From NCBI RefSeq assembly GCF_018842675.1, contig NZ_JAGTWO010000001.1, forward strand, positions 186,001 to 250,000: 64,000 nt of DNA, written 5' to 3'. The notes below the pieces were generated by a model, which was not told the origin of the DNA, did not search any database, and saw nothing but the letters and a program-made list of their open reading frames with translations. A program made the position numbers and the translations under genes. This document shows positions 1-9,257 of this stretch, piece after piece (within the stretch, counting starts at the first letter, position 1; each line of letters begins with the position of its first letter). This stretch comes from Candidatus Pantoea bituminis (GTDB lineage: Bacteria > Pseudomonadota > Gammaproteobacteria > Enterobacterales > Enterobacteriaceae).

Positions 1-1116
1 GGAAAAAGCAGATGACGCTGCGCATCGCCTATAACCTGTTTACCCAGCGCCCGGGGCACGAGCTGGAGGACTTCGAAAAGTGGACCGACATGCTGACGCC
101 GGGCCAGGGCAGCGACTACTTCCGCCACAACGGGGCGGGCGAAATGCTGGTGTTCTCGGCCGCAGACTTTGAGGACTTCCTCGAGCCGCGCCCGGATCTG
201 GCGCCGGGCATGGAGGACGAGCTGGAGCGCGTGGTGCGTCATCTGGTCGAGCACCGCTGGCCGTTCCGCCTGCACGCCACCTACGACGAGTCGATCAGCC
301 GCATGCTGGACGTGTTTGAAAAGGTCAACCGCGACATCCCGTTCAACGGCCTGCACTGGTTCTTTGACCACGCCGAGACCGTGACGCAGCGCAACATCGA
401 CCGCATTAAAGAGCTGGGCGGCGGCATCGCGGTGCAGCACCGCATGGCGTTCCAGGGGAATACTTTGCCGAACGCTACGGCATTGAGGCCACCCGCCACA
501 CGCCGCCGGTGGCGCGCATGCTGGAAACCGGCGTGCCGGTTGGCCTGGGAACGGACGCCACGCGCGTCGCCAGCTACAACCCGTGGACCGCGCTGTACTG
601 GCTGGTCTCCGGACGCACGGTGGGCGGTATGCAGATGTATGACGTCAACGCCCGCCTCGACCGCGAAACCGCGCTGATGCTGTGGACGCAGGGCAGCGCC
701 TGGTTCTCCAGCGAGCAGGGAAAAAGGGCCAGATCAAGGCCGGCCAGCTGGCGGATATGGCGGTGCTGAGCAAAGACTTTTTCAGCGTGCCGGAAGAGGA
801 GATCAAGGGCATCGAGTCGGTGCTGACGGTGGTGGACGGCAACGTGGTGTATGCCGCCGGCTCGTTCAGTGCAGAAGCGCCGCCTGCGATCCCGGTGCTG
901 CCCGACTGGTCGCCGGTGGTGACGGTGCCGGGGCACTACCGCAGCGCGCCGCCCACCGCGGCCACGCGCGTGGGCATGATGCAACAGCCGCACCAGTGCA
1001 GCGGTCCGTGCGGGGTGCACAGCCACTCGCACGACATCGCGCGCGGCTCTGACGTGCCCGTCGCCGGAGACAACGCCTTCTGGGGCGCGCTCGGCTGCAG
1101 CTGCTTTGCATTTTAA
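1..1116 (+). pseudogene. Amidohydrolase family protein (YtcJ-like), 5' end outside window, two frameshifts
   Basis: This is a metal-dependent amidohydrolase of the Amidohydro_3/YtcJ type; the substrate cannot be read. The frame is open to the left edge, so the N-terminal part, including the first metal motif, is missing. Visible pieces are RLHATYDESISR, the HWFFDHAE segment, the GVPVGLGTDATR motif (late metal-binding Asp) and the usual C-terminal KAGQLADMAVLS strand. The frame breaks twice, in the G run at 455-458 and in the A run at 721-725. One extra base at each point restores a continuous protein (FQGEYFAERYG and SEQGKKGQIK), so the breaks are probably sequencing errors. A terminator follows at 1138. 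Family assignment is good; specificity is unknown. Confidence 0.8.
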
Positions 1117-1137
1117 TCGCTAAGGTTTTATCAACAG

Positions 1138-1161
1138 CCTCGCATTGATGCGGGGCTTTTT
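1138..1161 (+). terminator. Rho-independent terminator after the amidohydrolase gene
   Basis: An 8-bp GC-rich stem (CCTCGCAT / ATGCGGGG, one G-T pair) with a two-base loop is followed by CTTTTTATT, 22 bases after the amidohydrolase stop. Confidence 0.75.
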
Positions 1162-1399
1162 ATTGCCTTGAGTCAATGAACATCGTCATTGAGGGAAGAG
1201 TAAGTAAACGCTGCCATCATTTTTATTTGCTCATTGTTCTGCATCCAATTTAGATCGGAGAAGGCTTTATTCTGTCATTCCCTTTAATAATTAACGTCAA
1301 ATTATTTTCAGTGGCAAAAACAGTGAGTAATAACATCACTATCGAAACAGACACCCAACTCAGTCGTTTTAAAGCATGTTCGATAACAATGAATAGTTG
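1162..1399. other. Gene-free stretch, no signal recognised
   Basis: AT-rich spacer between the amidohydrolase terminator and a short minus-strand reading frame. I see no convincing gene or repeat here. Confidence 0.5.
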
Positions 1400-1549
1400 T
1401 TAATGGGCCTGATTGATACTGTGCATACCATCAATAATGGCCGCGGTTAATAACGCCACTAACATTGCAACACCAGATATTAAAAACGCGACAACCTTCA
1501 TACGTATTGGAATCAATGCAGTGAACTTACAAGTCCGGGCATAGGACAT
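1400..1549 (-). CDS. Possible small single-pass membrane protein (49 aa)
   Basis: A short minus-strand frame starts at an ATG preceded by a purine-rich AGAGAG. It encodes a basic N-terminus (MSYARTCKF), then a hydrophobic stretch of about 22 residues (VVAFLISGVAMLVALLTAAI) and a short polar tail. This is the look of a small inner-membrane protein, but small AT-rich frames arise by chance. An internal ATG 16 codons downstream could also be the start. No family is recognised. Confidence 0.35.
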   Translation of the reverse strand: MSYARTCKFTALIPIRMKVVAFLISGVAMLVALLTAAIIDGMHSINQAH

Positions 1550-1708
1550 CACTCTCTTGCCCGGACCATAATATATTTAAAGCCCGGGATTTTATTGGGA
1601 AACGCCTCGCACTGAATGAATTTTAAGTCTATAAAACCTAATACTGACTTGTGCCAGCCAATATCGGGGGATATAAAAGGGAGGAATTTTAAATAAGGAG
1701 CGTTTGTA

Positions 1709-2143
1709 ATGAAGAATTTAATAGCGTTAACAATTGCTGTAGCGTGCGTGAGTTTTTCAGCGGTTTCTCAGGCAGCGGAGCATTGCCCTGAATTAAAAAA
1801 CATTGAAGAGATTGGCAGTGGCGTCTACCGTGCTGATGGGCAAAAAGGAGAATGGTCCGGCGTTTTGCAGGGAATTGTCGCGAAAAAAGCCCCCGCCCAC
1901 TCTTTTCAGATGGCTCTTGCTATTCAGGAAAATGAATCATCCCCAATTAAATTATAGTACTGCACCTATAATGTTGGCTCTGATAAAACGCTTGAAATGC
2001 GTTTTATTACCAAAAATGAACAAGCGTTTTCTATCCAGCCTGACGGAGACGCCTGGAAAAAGGAAAGCGGGCCTTTTGGGTTAATTTATAATGTCTGTGA
2101 GAAAACCTCACCGGAAAAATGTAAGTTTACTGTTTATTTATAA
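1709..2143 (+). pseudogene. DUF3757-family secreted protein interrupted by an in-frame TAG
   Basis: It encodes a small exported protein with a signal peptide (MKNLIALTIAVACVSFSAVSQA) ahead of a domain resembling DUF3757: HCPELKNI, GEWSGVLQGI, YCTYNVG, GPFGLIYNVCEK. An AAGGAG-type site precedes the ATG. The frame stops at TAG 1955-1957 after NESSPIKL, then continues in the same frame through YCTYNV to TAA at 2143. No indel is needed: one C-to-T change of a Gln codon explains the stop. It is therefore a nonsense mutation or a readthrough codon, unlike the homopolymer breaks elsewhere. The reassembled length (144 residues plus the stop position) suits a small periplasmic protein. Function unknown. 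Confidence 0.75.
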
Positions 2144-2225
2144 ATATTAATTGCCAATATAAATCTAGAAAGAAACATGATGCGGCCCTGCTGATTTTAG
2201 GCTGATATTTTACTCTATTTTTCCG

Positions 2226-2255
2226 GCACATTCCGCACCTGGGATGTGCTTTTTT
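2226..2255 (+). terminator. Rho-independent terminator
   Basis: A 9-bp stem (GCACATTCC / GGGATGTGC) with a six-base loop is followed by six T residues, downstream of the DUF3757 gene. Confidence 0.7.
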
Positions 2256-2762
2256 CCAGCGAATGCTTCCCATTAAAAGCGCTACACACCCTTAATTTAT
2301 TAATCGAAGAATTAAAAATGACAGGCATGATATAATCATTTAAGGTTTCAAATTAATACTCGATTGTTAATAGTAACAAACAGCATTTTCTTTCATTTAA
2401 ATTAATCCATTCATTTATGTAAAATTGCAGACATACGCTCACTAGAGACTGAGTCTTTATTTAAAAGGTAGCAGTTATAAATATAACCCATCAATGTATT
2501 GTTCTTATTTTCATACTACTGCTTTCTGCGTTAGCAGATATTATTCCTGCAATCACTGTTGCGCTGACGTGTCTGAAGCCATCCAACATCATTTGGAATT
2601 CAGTTACTGTTAGCTTTAAACCAGTGCTACTGGTGCATCTCATTTTATCGGCCCACACCAGAATCTACATCATGAGCCTTAAAACTACCCCGTGTCGGCC
2701 TCTCGCCTGCTGGCTTGTTATTGTTGTCTTTGATCGAACCCGGATCTCAATCAAGTGCAGCT

Positions 2763-2796
2763 CTAACTTTACATAATTAGCATTATGTAAAGTTAG
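2763..2796. other. rox/lox-like recombination site of the Dre-like recombinase
   Basis: A perfect 34-bp inverted repeat has 15-bp arms (CTAACTTTACATAAT and its complement) around the asymmetric core TAGC. As I recall it, the rox site of phage D6 Dre has 14-bp arms TAACTTTAAATAAT around a four-base core; the arms here differ by one base. The total length also equals loxP. It lies 218 bp upstream of a Dre/Cre-like recombinase gene, much as loxP lies upstream of cre in P1. What is seen is the palindrome and its position; its use as a crossover site is inferred. Confidence 0.75.
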
Positions 2797-2920
2797 GATC
2801 CTTGTTAGATCCCCGGTATGATGAGCACTTCCCGCGCGATCTAATAAAAGGCGGATAAATAATGTTCTTACACTCTTCTGGATTTGAATCTGTAGAGTAA
2901 ACATCAGACACAAAATGACA

Positions 2921-2979
2921 GCGCTACGTGAATTCTGGCGGGTTATCCCCCTGCAGTTTCTTCAGAATTCACGTAGCGC
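2921..2979. repeat. 17-bp perfect inverted repeat upstream of the Dre-like gene
   Basis: The arms GCGCTACGTGAATTCTG (2921-2937) and their exact complement (2963-2979) flank a 25-base spacer. The second arm ends 35 bp before the recombinase start. It could be an accessory recombination site, an operator controlling the recombinase, or an RNA hairpin in its leader. No T tract follows. Confidence 0.6.
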
Positions 2980-3014
2980 GATCATCTTATAAATTGTTTA
3001 TATAACGAGCAAAT

Positions 3015-4062
3015 ATGCGTGAAACTGTTCAAAAAACGGACCTCATTGTCTCCTTTCAGGCTGATGAAGATATTTCTGCGCGACTCAGAGAATTTGTCCA
3101 AGACAAGGATGCCTTTTCATCCAATACATGGTCTCAATTGATGAGTGTGATGGCGGTCTGCTGGCGCTGGGCAAAAGAACATCAACGCAGCTTTTTGCCG
3201 ATGCTTTCTAGCGATCTTCGTGACTACCTTTCTTGGCTACAAGCCTCAGGGCGAGCTTCGACCACCATTTCAACACACGCATCCTTGATCTCGATGTTAC
3301 ACCGTAACGCCGGAATCACGCCGCCTAACGTTTCTCCACTGATTTACCGCGTAATGAAAAAATAAACCGCACAGCAGTGGTGTCTGGAGAGCGAACGGGC
3401 CAAGCCGTACCGCTCCGGCTTTCTGATTTAAACAAAATTGATCACTGCTGGGCTGGCTCCTCCCGTCTACAGGAATTGCGTAACCTTGCCTTTCTTCACG
3501 TGGCCTACAGCACGCTGCTCCGCATCAGTGAACTGGCACGCATCAAAGTGGGCGATATTTCTCGCGCCGAAGATGGCCGAATCATTTTGGACGTCTCACA
3601 TACCAAGACCATCGTCCAGACGGGTGGACTGACTAAGGCGCTTAGCACCTTTTCCACACGCCGGCTGGATGAATGGATTGACGCTGCCGGGCTCAGCAAT
3701 GATCCAGATGTATTCCTTTTTGTAGGGTGCATCGCTCAAATAAAGCGCTTCCGTCGCCCGACCAGTTATTGAGCCGACCGGCTATTGAAGAGATTTTTAG
3801 AAAAGCCTGGCAGGTTGCGGGAAATGAAAAGCCCCTTAGATCGAACAAAAACCGCTATCGAAACTGGAGTGGGCACAGCGCGCGCGTAGGCGCAGCCCAA
3901 GATATGACCCGTAAAGGTTATCCGGTTGCTCAAATTATGCAGGAAGGAACGTGGAAAAAGCCCGAAACCCTGATGCGTTATATTCGTAATGTGGATGCGC
4001 ACAGTGGCGCTATGGTGGATCTGATGGAGCAATCCGAACGTCCACGTGATGAGACAGATTAA
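3015..4062 (+). pseudogene. Dre/Cre-like tyrosine recombinase, split by two single-base losses
   Basis: This is a tyrosine site-specific recombinase of the P1 Cre / D6 Dre group, expected to resolve plasmid multimers at the nearby site 2763-2796. The N-terminal core-binding domain contains DKDAFSSNTWSQL and MLHRNAGI. The catalytic domain keeps all expected residues: Arg in STLLRISELARIK, Lys in SHTKTIV, His and Arg in WSGHSARVGAA, Trp and Tyr in MQEGTWKKPETLMRYIRN. The phrases GERTGQA and MQEGTWKKPETLMRY look closest to Dre. The frame breaks in the A run at 3357-3362 and the T run at 3717-3721. Restoring one base at each gives a single protein of about 350 residues, the normal Cre size, so the gene is probably intact in the organism. 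Confidence 0.85.
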
Positions 4063-4494
4063 TCGGCTATCAGATAAGCTGCCCCTTATTGATCGGTAAG
4101 CACTCAACACTGCAGAAAACTTATCCACAGAAAATGTGAACAGCCTGTGCATGAATGGGTATGGTTTTAGCCCGTGGCGGGTGTTTTCCTTTTTTCACTC
4201 TTCCCGTTCATCCGATAATTTACGTGATATCAATAAGCTATATGGCTCTGAATATTTTCCCCTTCATTCCTCTTGCGGCTATTTCTCGCCATAGGCCGAT
4301 CAAGCATCAATCGTGACCGATGCTGTATGGCATTTCGACAAAATACAGAGGCCTGTCAGCTCGATTAGCTAACATTGCTTTACTTTCAATCGATTAGCCA
4401 CCGCAGACTTTATAATTCAGGTTTATCAATGTTACCCTTACCCCTTACAGTGAATTCTTGCTGTTGTTCCATTTGAGTATTTGAGGAAGTATCT
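4063..4494. other. AT-rich spacer upstream of the H-NS-like gene
   Basis: No gene is supported. The stretch probably holds the promoter of the H-NS-like gene; the sequence just before 4495 has a weak purine-rich site (TTGAGGAAG). A short CCCG/CGGG hairpin near 4170 followed by a T-rich tract may end the recombinase transcript. Confidence 0.4.
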
Positions 4495-4896
4495 ATGAGT
4501 GAAAGTCTGAGCAGCCTGAAAAATATCCGTACGCTACGGGCACATGCGCGCAATATGTCTGTTGATGTACTGGAAGAGATGCTGCAAAAGTTGGATATGG
4601 TTGTGGCCGAGCGCCGCGATGAACTGAAAGCCTCAGAAGCTGAAGAGCGCGAGAAGGCAGAGAAGTTGGCGATGTACCGTGAGCTGCTTCAGGAAGATGG
4701 CATTAGCGTGGAAGAACTGTTGAGCGGAATGCAATCAACCAGCGTGGGAAAAACGAAACGCGCCCCCCGACCGGCTAAATACAAATACACCGACGAGAAC
4801 GGTGAAGTAAAACACTGGACCGGCCAAGGCCGTACTCCTTCTCCAATCAAAACCGCGATTGAAAACGGCCAGTTGCTTGATGATTTCCTGCTGTAA
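4495..4896 (+). CDS. H-NS/StpA-family nucleoid protein (plasmid-borne)
   Basis: A DNA-binding, gene-silencing protein of the H-NS family, 133 residues, the family's normal length. The N-terminal two thirds is a charged helical oligomerisation region ([34 protein letters not shown]). The C-terminal DNA-binding domain ends in the hallmark [18 protein letters not shown] and LDDFLL; the GQGR element is the AT-hook-like loop that inserts in the minor groove. Plasmid copies of H-NS are known as stealth factors that silence AT-rich plasmid genes. The AT-rich biosynthetic cluster at 43-57 kb would be an obvious target here, but that is inference. Confidence 0.92.
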   Translation: MSESLSSLKNIRTLRAHARNMSVDVLEEMLQKLDMVVAERRDELKASEAEEREKAEKLAMYRELLQEDGISVEELLSGMQSTSVGKTKRAPRPAKYKYTDENGEVKHWTGQGRTPSPIKTAIENGQLLDDFLL

Positions 4897-4994
4897 TTTG
4901 CAGTAACTGAAAACGGATTAACGAATAAGCTATTCCGTTAATCCGTAAGTGGCAGGTTATTGCTGAACACTAAAAATCTTCAGGTTCACTTCTC

Positions 4995-5485
4995 TTAGCG
5001 ATGTGCCGATGCTTTTTTTAGTTTTTTGACCGCAGGTGTTGCACTGCTTTTACTGCTTGAATAGATGAAGAACAGTGCAATACCCAGGCAGATCACTGCA
5101 CCCAGGCGTGTAGCAGAAAAATGAATCGCTTCATTCCCTAACCAGCCAAAATTATCGATAAGCATGCTCATCGCCAGTTGACCAAAGATAACGGCGACCG
5201 TAGCAACCGCTGAACCGATACGTTGCACGGCCAGCACCATAATCACGATATAAGGTACGCCACATAAGGCGCCAAGCAGTTGCCATTTAGGCATATCCAT
5301 CAAGGTGAGCGTCTGCTTGGGTTCAAAAAGAAAATCAGCAGTGCAGTTACTAATGCACCCAGCGCGAAGGTTAGAAATGCACTCCGAAACACACCCACTT
5401 GACTTCCCAACTGCCCATTAATCGCGGCCTGAATACTCAGTACGGCGCCACCAACAACAGCCAGAACGATCATTAAAATAGTCAT
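4995..5485 (-). pseudogene. YdcZ-family DMT transporter, first of a pair, one frameshift
   Basis: A small inner-membrane protein of the YdcZ branch of the drug/metabolite transporter superfamily, with about five hydrophobic helices (MIVLAVVGGAVLSIQAAING at the N-terminus, ATRLGAVICLGIALFFIYSS near the C-terminus). The frame breaks at the A run 5325-5329. Adding one base gives IFFFEPKQTLTLMDMPKWQLLG and a protein of about 163 residues, normal for the family. It sits nine bases after a second YdcZ gene in the same direction, and such paired short DMT proteins probably work as heterodimers. The divergent LysR gene is the likely regulator. Substrate unknown. Confidence 0.8.
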
Positions 5486-5494
5486 CAGTTAATC

Positions 5495-5932
5495 TCAGCC
5501 TTTAGCCACAAGAACAAGGGCAGCAATAATGAAAATCAGCGCAATAATACGTTTGCTGTCGATTTTGCGATGGGCAGTACCGAACAAACCGTAATGGTCA
5601 ATTACCAGACTTTTGAAAACCTGTCCGGCAAGAATGCCGATCATCGTCATAGCGATACCAATAGTGGGAACCGCAACGGTCAGGATAACCACGTAAATGG
5701 GTCCCAATATGCCGCCCAACAAAGTCCACGAAGGTTGTGCAAAAAAGGACGGGCTATTACGTGGGCTGAAAAACAGCATCAGTAAAAACGTCAGCGCGGC
5801 ACCGACGCCGAAAATACTGAACGTCGCCCATAAGTCCCCGACTTCGCTTCCCAGTGGTCCTAATAAACCGGCTTCTACGGACAATCCCATCCCGCCAGCA
5901 ACAACAAGTAATATAAATAAAAGCTGCATCAA
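5495..5932 (-). CDS. YdcZ-family DMT transporter, second of a pair
   Basis: An intact 145-residue membrane protein of the same family as its downstream neighbour (shared GLSVEAGLLGPLGSEVG compared with LSIQAAINGQLGSQVG). Five hydrophobic segments are visible, with few charged residues between them. The pair is divergent from the LysR gene at 6027, so the 95-bp spacer should contain both promoters. Transport substrate is not evident. Confidence 0.85.
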   Translation of the reverse strand: MMQLLFILLVVAGGMGLSVEAGLLGPLGSEVGDLWATFSIFGVGAALTFLLMLFFSPRNSPSFFAQPSWTLLGGILGPIYVVILTVAVPTIGIAMTMIGILAGQVFKSLVIDHYGLFGTAHRKIDSKRIIALIFIIAALVLVAKG

Positions 5933-6026
5933 ACAGTCTCCAGTGGTTTAGGCGCCGGATCATAGTGCAGCTTCCAATAATGAAAAACGGTATAATTCGG
6001 GAAACACCTTTGCAGGAATCGAGATA

Positions 6027-6961
6027 ATGTATGATCCCAGCGCCATCAATTTTCGGACACTGTTATTTTTTATTGGTGTTTTTGAAGCGCAAAGCTTCTC
6101 AGTTGTCGCCAGGCGCGAGGGTGTTTCAGCATCCATGATTTCACGCGTTATTCTTCAACTAGAGGACAGGCTGGGTCAGCAACTTTTTTATCGAAACACA
6201 CGGGCGGTTATTCCTACAGAAGCCGGGAAGTTATTTGTAGAGTACGCCCGCACTATCACTGAGCAACTCAGCGAAGCCCAAAGAGAACTGCTGGACCGCT
6301 CGCTTGAGCCAGCCGGATTGATCAAGATAAATGCGCCGGTGTTTTTCGGCCAGCGCCACATTGCTCCCTGGCTGACGGCGCTTTCCGTTCGCTATCCGCG
6401 TTTGCTCATCGAGCTGACGCAAACCGATGACTATATCGATCCTCACAGAGATGCATCCGATCTCATTTTCAGGATTGGCACCCTGACCGACTCATCTTTT
6501 CATGCGCGGATATTTGGCACTCAGCATTATCATTTGGTTGCCTCTCCCGGCTATATCAAAAATCATGGCAAGCCGGAAAAGCCGGTTGAATTGGCTCAGC
6601 ATAAATGTCTGGTCTACAGAGGTTCATCCGGCCCGAACCGGTGGCTGTTCCGTGAACCCGATTACAGCTGGATTCATTATCCGGTTTCGGCGTTACTCAT
6701 CTCTAATAATGCTGAATCTTTACTGACTGCGGCGCTAGGGGGAATGGGAATGGTGCTGTTTCCAGACTGGCTGATTGGCGACAGCATTAAAAAGGGGAGT
6801 TAGTCAGAGTAATGACGAATTTCGAGGCAGCAATTAAAACGGAGCCACAACATATTGCTGCTATTTACCCTAACGCTCGCCACCCTCCGCTCAACGTCCG
6901 AGCAGTGATCGATTACTTTGTCGAGGTTTACGGTTCGCCACTTTACTGGCAATTCGATTAA
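6027..6961 (+). pseudogene. LysR-family transcriptional regulator, one frameshift near the C-terminus
   Basis: The N-terminus has the LysR winged helix-turn-helix (FRTLLFFIGVFEAQSFSVVARREGVSASMISRVILQLEDRLGQQLFYRNTR region) and the rest is a substrate-binding fold (RFRIGTL, LLTAALGGMGMVLFPDW). As read, the frame ends early at 6803 after DSIKKGS. One extra G in the run 6794-6797 carries it on through FEAAIKTEPQHIAAIYPNAR to a stop at 6959-6961, giving 311 residues, the standard LysR length. The break is thus likely a sequencing error. It probably controls the divergent YdcZ pair; the inducer is unknown. Confidence 0.88.
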
Positions 6962-7041
6962 AGCCTGGCTGAAGATATTGCAATCTTTGCTGGGCTGTCG
7001 CGATCGCATCAGCAACCCACTTTTATAAAGTGAGCAGATAC

Positions 7042-7066
7042 AAAAAAGGCCGCCCATTGGGCGACC
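7042..7066 (-). terminator. Terminator between the convergent LysR gene and genes on the minus strand
   Basis: An 8-bp stem (GGTCGCCC / GGGCGGCC on the minus strand) is followed by six T residues. It ends the DUF1471 transcript. Confidence 0.75.
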
Positions 7067-7096
7067 TCTTCCGGCACTTCCTTATGCGACCATACG

Positions 7097-7318
7097 TTAT
7101 TTGTACAGTTCTGCGGTCATATGCACGCGATTATTGGTGTTAGCTTCGGTAATTTTATACTGCGCACCCTGCTGCTCTGCCTGGGCGGCGATTTTAGCTT
7201 CTGCACCGTCCAGCGTTGATGAGGTAACAGACACGCTCTGAGCGAAGCTACCAAATGAGATCAGCGAAAGAGCGGTTACAGCGGCAAGTGACAGTGTTTT
7301 GATGGTTTTCATGGTCAT
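7097..7318 (-). CDS. DUF1471 (YhcN/BhsA family) periplasmic stress protein, copy 1
   Basis: A 73-residue exported protein: signal peptide (MKTIKTLSLAAVTALSLISFGSFA) and a compact DUF1471 domain with the typical KIAAQAEQQGAQYKITEA stretch. Members in enterobacteria are made under acid, oxidative or metal stress and affect the cell surface. A second copy lies at 8724, with the same signal peptide pattern, on the other side of the RidA/TetR pair. Confidence 0.88.
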   Translation of the reverse strand: MTMKTIKTLSLAAVTALSLISFGSFAQSVSVTSSTLDGAEAKIAAQAEQQGAQYKITEANTNNRVHMTAELYK

Positions 7319-7519
7319 ATTCCTTCATTTATGGTGAGGAGGTTGTTTGCCTCCGATGGGAATAATAATAACCTTAGTTACCATTAGCAGATTAACAATA
7401 CGTGCTGGTATTGTGATCATGCTAACTATTACGGCGATAGGAAGCGCCAATATAGATAAGAGCACCGATTCTTGAGGCTCAGTGAAACGTATATCTCATC
7501 TATATTTCATCCTGTAAAT

Positions 7520-7909
7520 TTATGGAATGCGCGCAATGACTTTAATTTCAAAATCAAAGCCAGCGAGCCAGTTTACTCCCACGGCGGTCCAGTTGGGATA
7601 AGGCGCCTGAGGGAAAACTTCCGCTTTGATTTCCATAACCGCTGGAAACTGCTTTTCAGGATCGGTATGAAAAGTGGTTACATCAACCAGATCATCTAAG
7701 CCGCATCCTGCGGCAGCCAGGGTTTCCTTCAAGTGAGCAAAGGCGAGTCTTACCTGCGCAGCAAAGTCCGGTTCCGGTGATCCATCATTGCGGCTGCCTA
7801 CCTGCCCGGACACAAAGAGCAAGTCGCCAGAGCGTATCGCGGCAGAGTAGCCATATTGTTCATACAAATGATGGCGATTGGCTGGGAAAACAGGTTCGCG
7901 TTCGATCAT
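7520..7909 (-). CDS. RidA/YjgF-family deaminase
   Basis: An intact 129-residue protein of the RidA family, which hydrolyse reactive enamine/imine intermediates or related substrates. Visible signatures are LFVSGQVG, QVRLAFAHLKETLAAAGCGLDDLVDVTTF and the end WLAGFDFEIKVIARIP. The usual catalytic Arg in the C-terminal region is not obvious (PNWTAVGVNWLAG in place of the R-containing loop), so it may belong to a non-deaminating subgroup. It is divergent from a TetR gene with operator-like repeats in between, so it is probably that regulator's target. Confidence 0.88.
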   Translation of the reverse strand: MIEREPVFPANRHHLYEQYGYSAAIRSGDLLFVSGQVGSRNDGSPEPDFAAQVRLAFAHLKETLAAAGCGLDDLVDVTTFHTDPEKQFPAVMEIKAEVFPQAPYPNWTAVGVNWLAGFDFEIKVIARIP

Positions 7910-7959
7910 GATTCACCTTTATAGTAATTGGTTAGGTTGAACTCGTATTATTGGTTTAA

Positions 7960-8001
7960 GATACATCTCGTATATCAAATTAGTTGCATACGGTGCGTAT
8001 G
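7960..8001. promoter_or_regulatory. Operator-like inverted repeats between RidA and TetR genes
   Basis: Two related imperfect dyads lie in the divergent spacer: GATAC-atctc-GTAT (7960-7973) and CATAC-ggtgc-GTATG (7987-8001). Both have a five-base centre and ATAC/GTAT arms, and their centres are about 27 bp apart. This is a typical arrangement for TetR dimers repressing both directions. Confidence 0.5.
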
Positions 8002-8039
8002 TCAAATATGTGCGCACTGTTTAGTACTTTGAGGGAAAC

Positions 8040-8626
8040 ATGGCAACAAAACGTCGAGCAGAAACAATGGAAGAAAATCGCAAAAAGCTGATCGCCGCTG
8101 CACGTAAAGCCTTTGCTGAAAAAGGATTTGCCGCCGCTTCGATGGATGAATTGACCGCAAGCGTGGGCCTGACCCGTGGCGCGCTTTATCATAATTTTAA
8201 TGATAAACGCGGCCTGCTGGCTGCGGTGGTGGCTCAGGTTGACAGTGAAATAGCGCATCGTGCGAAAGAAATTGCGAAAGAAGCAGAAGAAGGTTGGAAC
8301 CAATTGCTGGCTGAAGGTGTGGCTTATATCCAGATGGCACTTGATCCCGAAGTACAACGCATTGTACTGCTGGATGGCCCTGCATTCTTAGGTGACCCAT
8401 CGCATTGGCCAAGCCAGAATGCCTGCCTTGAGGCAACGCGAACCACGGTTGCAGAGATGATAAATAAGGGCGTACTCAAAACTGTAGATGCGGATGCAGC
8501 TGCACGTTTGCTCAGCGGCACAGCTCTGAATGCGGCGTTGTGGGTGGCAGCGAGTGATAGCCCGCAAGAGAGGCTGCCAAAAGCTATCGAAGCCTTTACG
8601 CTTATGGCAGGGGGCTACGCGCTTAA
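8040..8626 (+). pseudogene. TetR/AcrR-family repressor, frameshift at the last codons
   Basis: The N-terminal helix-turn-helix is clear (LIAAARKAFAEKGFAAASMDELTASVGLTRGALYHNF). The ligand domain contains VQRIVLLDGPAFLGDPSHWP, as in several repressors of this family. As read, the frame runs on to 8711 straight through a terminator hairpin, which is unnatural. One extra G in the run 8610-8614 would end the protein at LMAGGLRA with TAA at 8624-8626 (195 residues, normal size). I therefore set the end there. It probably represses itself and the divergent ridA-like gene. Confidence 0.85.
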
Positions 8627-8674
8627 CCGAGATGACATGCCTTTGTCAGTTTCATTACGCGGCAGCTACAAACG

Positions 8675-8707
8675 TAAAAAAGGCTGCCTGATGGGGCAGC
8701 CTTTTCG
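8675..8707. terminator. Bidirectional terminator between TetR and DUF1471 genes
   Basis: A perfect 8-bp stem (AGGCTGCC 8681-8688, GGCAGCCT 8695-8702) has an A run on one side and TTT on the other, between two convergent genes. Confidence 0.8.
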
Positions 8708-8723
8708 GTAGGTCATTGCAAAA

Positions 8724-8939
8724 TTATTTAATCAGCTCGGCAGAAATGTAGGCACCATTATCAACGCGGGCCCCAGTAATTTTATATGACGCGCCGGCCT
8801 TATGAGCCTGAGCCGCAATTTTGGCTTCAGCACTGTCCAGGGTGGAAGCAGAAGCGGTAACGCTCTGCGCAAAGCTGCCGAAAGAAACCAGTGTCAGGGC
8901 CGCAACTGCAACAAATGTTTTGATGGATTTCATGGTCAT
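8724..8939 (-). CDS. DUF1471 (YhcN/BhsA family) periplasmic stress protein, copy 2
   Basis: A 71-residue paralogue of the protein at 7097. It has a signal peptide (MKSIKTFVAVAALTLVSFGSFA) and the conserved core SAEAKIAAQAHKAGASYKITG. It is intact, with a GGAA-type site before ATG. The two copies may reflect a local duplication around the RidA/TetR pair. Confidence 0.88.
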   Translation of the reverse strand: MTMKSIKTFVAVAALTLVSFGSFAQSVTASASTLDSAEAKIAAQAHKAGASYKITGARVDNGAYISAELIK

Positions 8940-9257
8940 TTCCTTGGGTAATTAAAGTCAGTGTGAGACGCTTTGTCTCGATGTGAAAAGGATATGCCCT
9001 TCACGCCCCAAGGAACAGCGGATATACTTGCTGAAATGAATCAAATAATTTGAATATCAAACAAGATACGTAATCTTATACTTACTTTTCATTGCTGCTG
9101 GAGCTGCAAGCGAATCCGGCAGCAATCCCTTCAACTAAACGCCCATCATTATCCAATGATCCAACACGTTTTAAAGGTTCGAGCTTCATTAAGCCTTTCA
9201 AAGAACAGTGAAATATCCCAATACAATGGCCTTAAGTTAACTCACATGCCACGCTGA

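Noticed and set aside
7520..7699. Plus-strand frame overlapping the RidA-like gene
   Set aside because: Shadow of a well-supported family gene on the other strand.
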